Assembly: GCA_903888655.1 (NCBI GenBank)
Contig: CAISUR010000240.1
Span: 1 to 8,823 of the forward strand
Length of the DNA: 8,823 bases
Reading direction: 5' to 3'
Source: an uncultured Bacteroidota bacterium
GTDB lineage: Bacteria > Bacteroidota > Bacteroidia > Flavobacteriales > Flavobacteriaceae
The position numbers were made by a program, and so were the translations under genes. The notes beneath the pieces were generated by a model. The model did not search any database. It was not told the DNA's origin and saw nothing but the letters and a program-made list of their open reading frames with translations. Each line of letters starts with the position of its first letter. Within the stretch, counting starts at the first letter, position 1. Below are positions 6,815 through 8,823 of this stretch, piece after piece.

Positions 6815-6841
6815 TTTGAACTCGTTTGAACGCATTTGAAC
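6815..6841. repeat. Three phased copies of TTTGAAC (candidate operator)
   Basis: TTTGAAC occurs at 6815-6821, 6825-6831 and 6835-6841, exactly 10 bases apart, separated by TCG and GCA. On the minus strand each unit reads GTTCAAA. One helical turn between units puts all three on the same DNA face, as in sites for a protein binding cooperatively. The array lies in the gap between two divergent genes and covers the -33 region of the minus-strand promoter at 6793-6800. The bound protein is unknown. Confidence 0.65.
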
Positions 6842-6874
6842 TTATTAAGATAAATTTTGGGTTGGTTTAAGGTT

Positions 6875-6882
6875 TAGTTTTG
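6875..6882 (+). promoter_or_regulatory. -7 promoter element of the secreted three-gene cluster
   Basis: TAGTTTTG matches TAnnTTTG and lies 28 bases before the ATG at 6911. A TTG at 6857-6859 gives a 15-base spacer, shorter than usual, so the promoter is probable but not strong. Confidence 0.45.
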
Positions 6883-6910
6883 TTTCAAATAATCTTAAAA
6901 TGATTTTATT

Positions 6911-8008
6911 ATGAAAAAACTATTTTACATTTTCCTACTATTTTTTTGCTTTCAAAGTAATTATTCTCAAGATTTATTAGCTGTTGAAGTTTATTTTACA
7001 AAAGACTGGAAGTTTTTAGGAATGGGATACCATGATCTCAAAAAAGGAAATGATCAATTAGTCTATTTACCAGATTTTACACAAGCAAAATGCGATTTGG
7101 TAAAATATGTTAGACAGTTTAAAATGTCTGAAAAATTAATGAATGATTATTTTAATCACAAAATCATATATCCGGATTGTAATGGTAGTGACTCTGGAAA
7201 TATTGTGATAGACAAGTATTTAAAAACAAATCTTACAGATTTAATTAAAAACAAATATTCTCATGATGATCAATTTACGCAATCAGTTTTTGCCAGACCA
7301 TATGCTATGCAAATTGATGCAAATGGGAAGGATTTAATTCAAAATAATGGAGCAGTTTATTATTTTGAAGAAGATTATTTGAAAACTCATACATTAAAAA
7401 GTGAATTATATTGTAGAGTTTTTGATAATGGAGATAATATTGATGTAATCACTCCAGAATATGATGACAACCATAACATTACTAGTTTATATTATGCCTA
7501 CAATTACGATAATCAAACAGTTTGTTATGTAACTGTTAGTAGAGGATATATAAGTTTTGCTTTTTGGAATTATATTAAAAAAGAAGAAATGCACTATAGA
7601 GTTACTCCAGCTTATGTAACGAATTACCTCTTTGAAAAAGGAAGTAAAATAAGTAATAATATAGTATATGAAATTCCATGTGATTATGGTAATCCAATAC
7701 AAAAAAGCAAATCTTCTACTCAATTTCTAATCGACTTTTTTAAAGATTATCCAAAAATGAAATTAAGAATGTTAAAGAACGCTAATAAAATTCCAAACGA
7801 TGATAAAACAGGTTTGTGTTATGAGGGAATATTGAAATTTCAGAGAGAATCCAATCTATCTATCGAAAAAGTCTTAGACTTATTAGTATATGAAAGTTTT
7901 GTTGGCGGCTATTCAAATAGTAAAACAATTCCTTGTAATTTTTATTACTCTGCAGGTAATAGACCTGAATGGGAACATTTTCTTTTAGAAAATGGTGGTT
8001 GTAAATAA
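6911..8008 (+). CDS. Secreted protein of unknown function with eight cysteines
   Basis: The 365-residue product begins with a clear signal peptide (MKKLFYIFLLFFCFQSNYSQ, cleavage near residue 20). It should therefore act in the periplasm, on the surface or outside the cell. No lipobox, C-terminal sorting tail or transmembrane helix is visible. The mature part contains eight cysteines (C61, C90, C168, C205, C257, C303, C342, C364), an even number compatible with disulfide bonding. It is rich in aromatic, Asn and Asp residues. Segments such as NITSLYYAYNYDNQTVCYVTVSR suggest beta structure in the middle, with a more helical region around 265-330 (FLIDFFKDYPKMKLRMLKNA, then SIEKVLDLLVYESF). I do not recognise the family and see no catalytic motif. 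It is the first of three same-strand genes with gaps of 25 and 4 bases, so they are probably co-transcribed. Confidence 0.85.
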   Translation: MKKLFYIFLLFFCFQSNYSQDLLAVEVYFTKDWKFLGMGYHDLKKGNDQLVYLPDFTQAKCDLVKYVRQFKMSEKLMNDYFNHKIIYPDCNGSDSGNIVIDKYLKTNLTDLIKNKYSHDDQFTQSVFARPYAMQIDANGKDLIQNNGAVYYFEEDYLKTHTLKSELYCRVFDNGDNIDVITPEYDDNHNITSLYYAYNYDNQTVCYVTVSRGYISFAFWNYIKKEEMHYRVTPAYVTNYLFEKGSKISNNIVYEIPCDYGNPIQKSKSSTQFLIDFFKDYPKMKLRMLKNANKIPNDDKTGLCYEGILKFQRESNLSIEKVLDLLVYESFVGGYSNSKTIPCNFYYSAGNRPEWEHFLLENGGCK

Positions 8009-8033
8009 TTTGTTAATTATAAACCTAATTTAA

Positions 8034-8393
8034 ATGAATATTATGCCTAAAGTTAAAATAAAAAGATTGCTTAATCAACTTAATTTAAAAGCTGATTGTT
8101 TTGATGGAAATATAACTTCAATAATCAAAAAATTAAAATCAAATACAGAACCTCAAATAAAACTTTATCTTCATATAGATGATGCCTGTGTTGAAAATGA
8201 TAATTTTCAATGGTATTTGTTAAAAGATGTTATTCAGTTTAATTTAGGCAGAGTAATGCCATCACACAATTGTTTAGTGAGAGAATGCAATATTGATGGA
8301 TGTGTTGTTTCATTATTAGTAAAAAAATATAACAATAGTAATCCAGATTATCGCTATACCAAAATCAACAAACTTGAAATCATTTATATTTAA
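8034..8393 (+). CDS. Small hypothetical protein, probably cytoplasmic
   Basis: This 119-residue protein of unknown family has no signal peptide or membrane segment, although both neighbours are exported. It begins with a basic amphipathic stretch (KVKIKRLLNQLNLKA), continues with IKLYLHIDDACVEN, and has five cysteines (C22, C52, C80, C85, C90), three of them close together in SHNCLVRECNIDGC. That spacing (C-x4-C-x4-C) is not a standard zinc-finger pattern. A second ATG at 8043 would remove three residues and cannot be ruled out. The gene starts 25 bases after the secreted protein and ends 4 bases before the next gene, so translation is probably coupled within one transcript. A small soluble protein between two secreted ones could be a partner or protective protein, but nothing in its sequence shows this. 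Confidence 0.75.
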   Translation: MNIMPKVKIKRLLNQLNLKADCFDGNITSIIKKLKSNTEPQIKLYLHIDDACVENDNFQWYLLKDVIQFNLGRVMPSHNCLVRECNIDGCVVSLLVKKYNNSNPDYRYTKINKLEIIYI

Positions 8394-8397
8394 AACC

Positions 8398-8769
8398 ATG
8401 AAAAAATCTATCCTTTTACTAATAGTGTCTTTATATTTTAATCTTGCTCATAGCCAAATTAAAGAAATAAAAATGTTCGGTTCCTCATTACATATTTATG
8501 GAACAAATGGTCAACAAACAGGAAACTACATGCTTCAAAATAACGACGAAAAGTTTTTAGGTCATAATTCTCAATATTTTGTAATTAAAAAACTAAATAT
8601 TTTGATGGTGTATAACAATAAAGGATTTGAAAATAATAACAAACCTATTTCTTTAGCCAATGGTAATGAGTTTGTGAAAATAACTGAAAAATCTATTTGG
8701 ATTAAAAATAACAACACTATCTATTATTATGATTTTAATGGCAGTATATTATCTAATTATAGAGAATAA
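8398..8769 (+). CDS. Small secreted protein of unknown function
   Basis: From the ATG at 8398 the product has 123 residues and a clean signal peptide (MKKSILLLIVSLYFNLAHSQ, cleavage near residue 20). A TTG at 8374 in the same frame would place eight residues before the signal sequence and overlap the previous gene, so it is rejected as the start. The mature 103 residues have no cysteine. They alternate short beta-strand-like segments with polar turns: IKMFGSSLHIYGTNGQ, NILMVYNNKG, KSIWIKNNNTIYYYDFNGS. This resembles one or two blades of a beta-propeller or a small beta-sheet protein, but no family is assigned. The stop at 8767-8769 is not followed by an obvious terminator hairpin before the window ends, so the operon may continue. 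Confidence 0.8.
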   Translation: MKKSILLLIVSLYFNLAHSQIKEIKMFGSSLHIYGTNGQQTGNYMLQNNDEKFLGHNSQYFVIKKLNILMVYNNKGFENNNKPISLANGNEFVKITEKSIWIKNNNTIYYYDFNGSILSNYRE

Positions 8770-8823
8770 GATAGGACATTACAACGGGGTGACCATCTTA
8801 GCAAAATAAAAAATAAATTTACA

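Noticed and set aside
7487..7723. Minus-strand open frame with hydrophobic content inside the eight-cysteine secreted gene
   Set aside because: The hydrophobic and aromatic composition is what antisense reading of AT-rich Asn/Lys/Tyr codons gives. There is no promoter.
6911..8769. Toxin-immunity or defence cassette
   Set aside because: The secreted/soluble/secreted order is suggestive, but no nuclease, pore-forming, peptidase or other toxin motif is visible.
8770..8823. Possible terminator or new gene start at the right edge
   Set aside because: No stable hairpin with a U-tract and no convincing start codon or -7 element was found in these 54 bases.

Overview
The window looks like a chromosomal segment from a low-GC member of the Bacteroidota, most likely Flavobacteriaceae (Flavobacterium or a close relative). 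Four things support this. The DNA is very AT-rich. One protein carries a type IX secretion (T9SS) C-terminal sorting domain. Starts are preceded by A/T-rich leaders without Shine-Dalgarno sequences. Several genes have a -7 element of the Bacteroidota form TAnnTTTG. No rRNA, tRNA, CRISPR array, insertion sequence or phage gene was seen.

Layout from left to right. Positions 1-81 probably hold the first codons of a minus-strand gene running off the left edge. A 12-helix MATE efflux transporter (112-1488, minus) is divergent from a secreted T9SS-sorted beta-sandwich protein (1600-2616, plus), and the short gap between them carries a promoter for each. A strong symmetric hairpin at 2632-2669 serves as a shared terminator between that gene and the convergent minus-strand operon. 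That operon holds a VWA-domain protein (4205-5323, with a possible GTG start at 5359) followed by a magnesium-chelatase/MoxR-type AAA+ ATPase (2672-4135). The two are homologues of the paired motor and adaptor found in chelatase-like systems, but no chlorophyll or cobalamin gene is nearby, so their client is unknown. Upstream of them, 5421-5528 reads like the tail of a decayed gene.

Next is a minus-strand protein (5554-6780) with an N-terminal helix-turn-helix-like domain of a type common in Bacteroidota and a long helical C-terminal region. It is divergent from a plus-strand cluster of three uncharacterised genes: a secreted protein with eight cysteines (6911-8008), a small soluble protein (8034-8393) and a small secreted protein (8398-8769). 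The 130-base divergent gap (6781-6910) contains three copies of TTTGAAC at exact 10-bp spacing, placed across the -33 region of the regulator-like gene. This is the most operator-like structure in the window.

The best leads are the AAA+/VWA pair with variant nucleotide-binding motifs, the phased TTTGAAC array beside the regulator-like gene, and the unrecognised three-gene secreted cluster. I do not see a clear, complete new system that sequence alone can prove.
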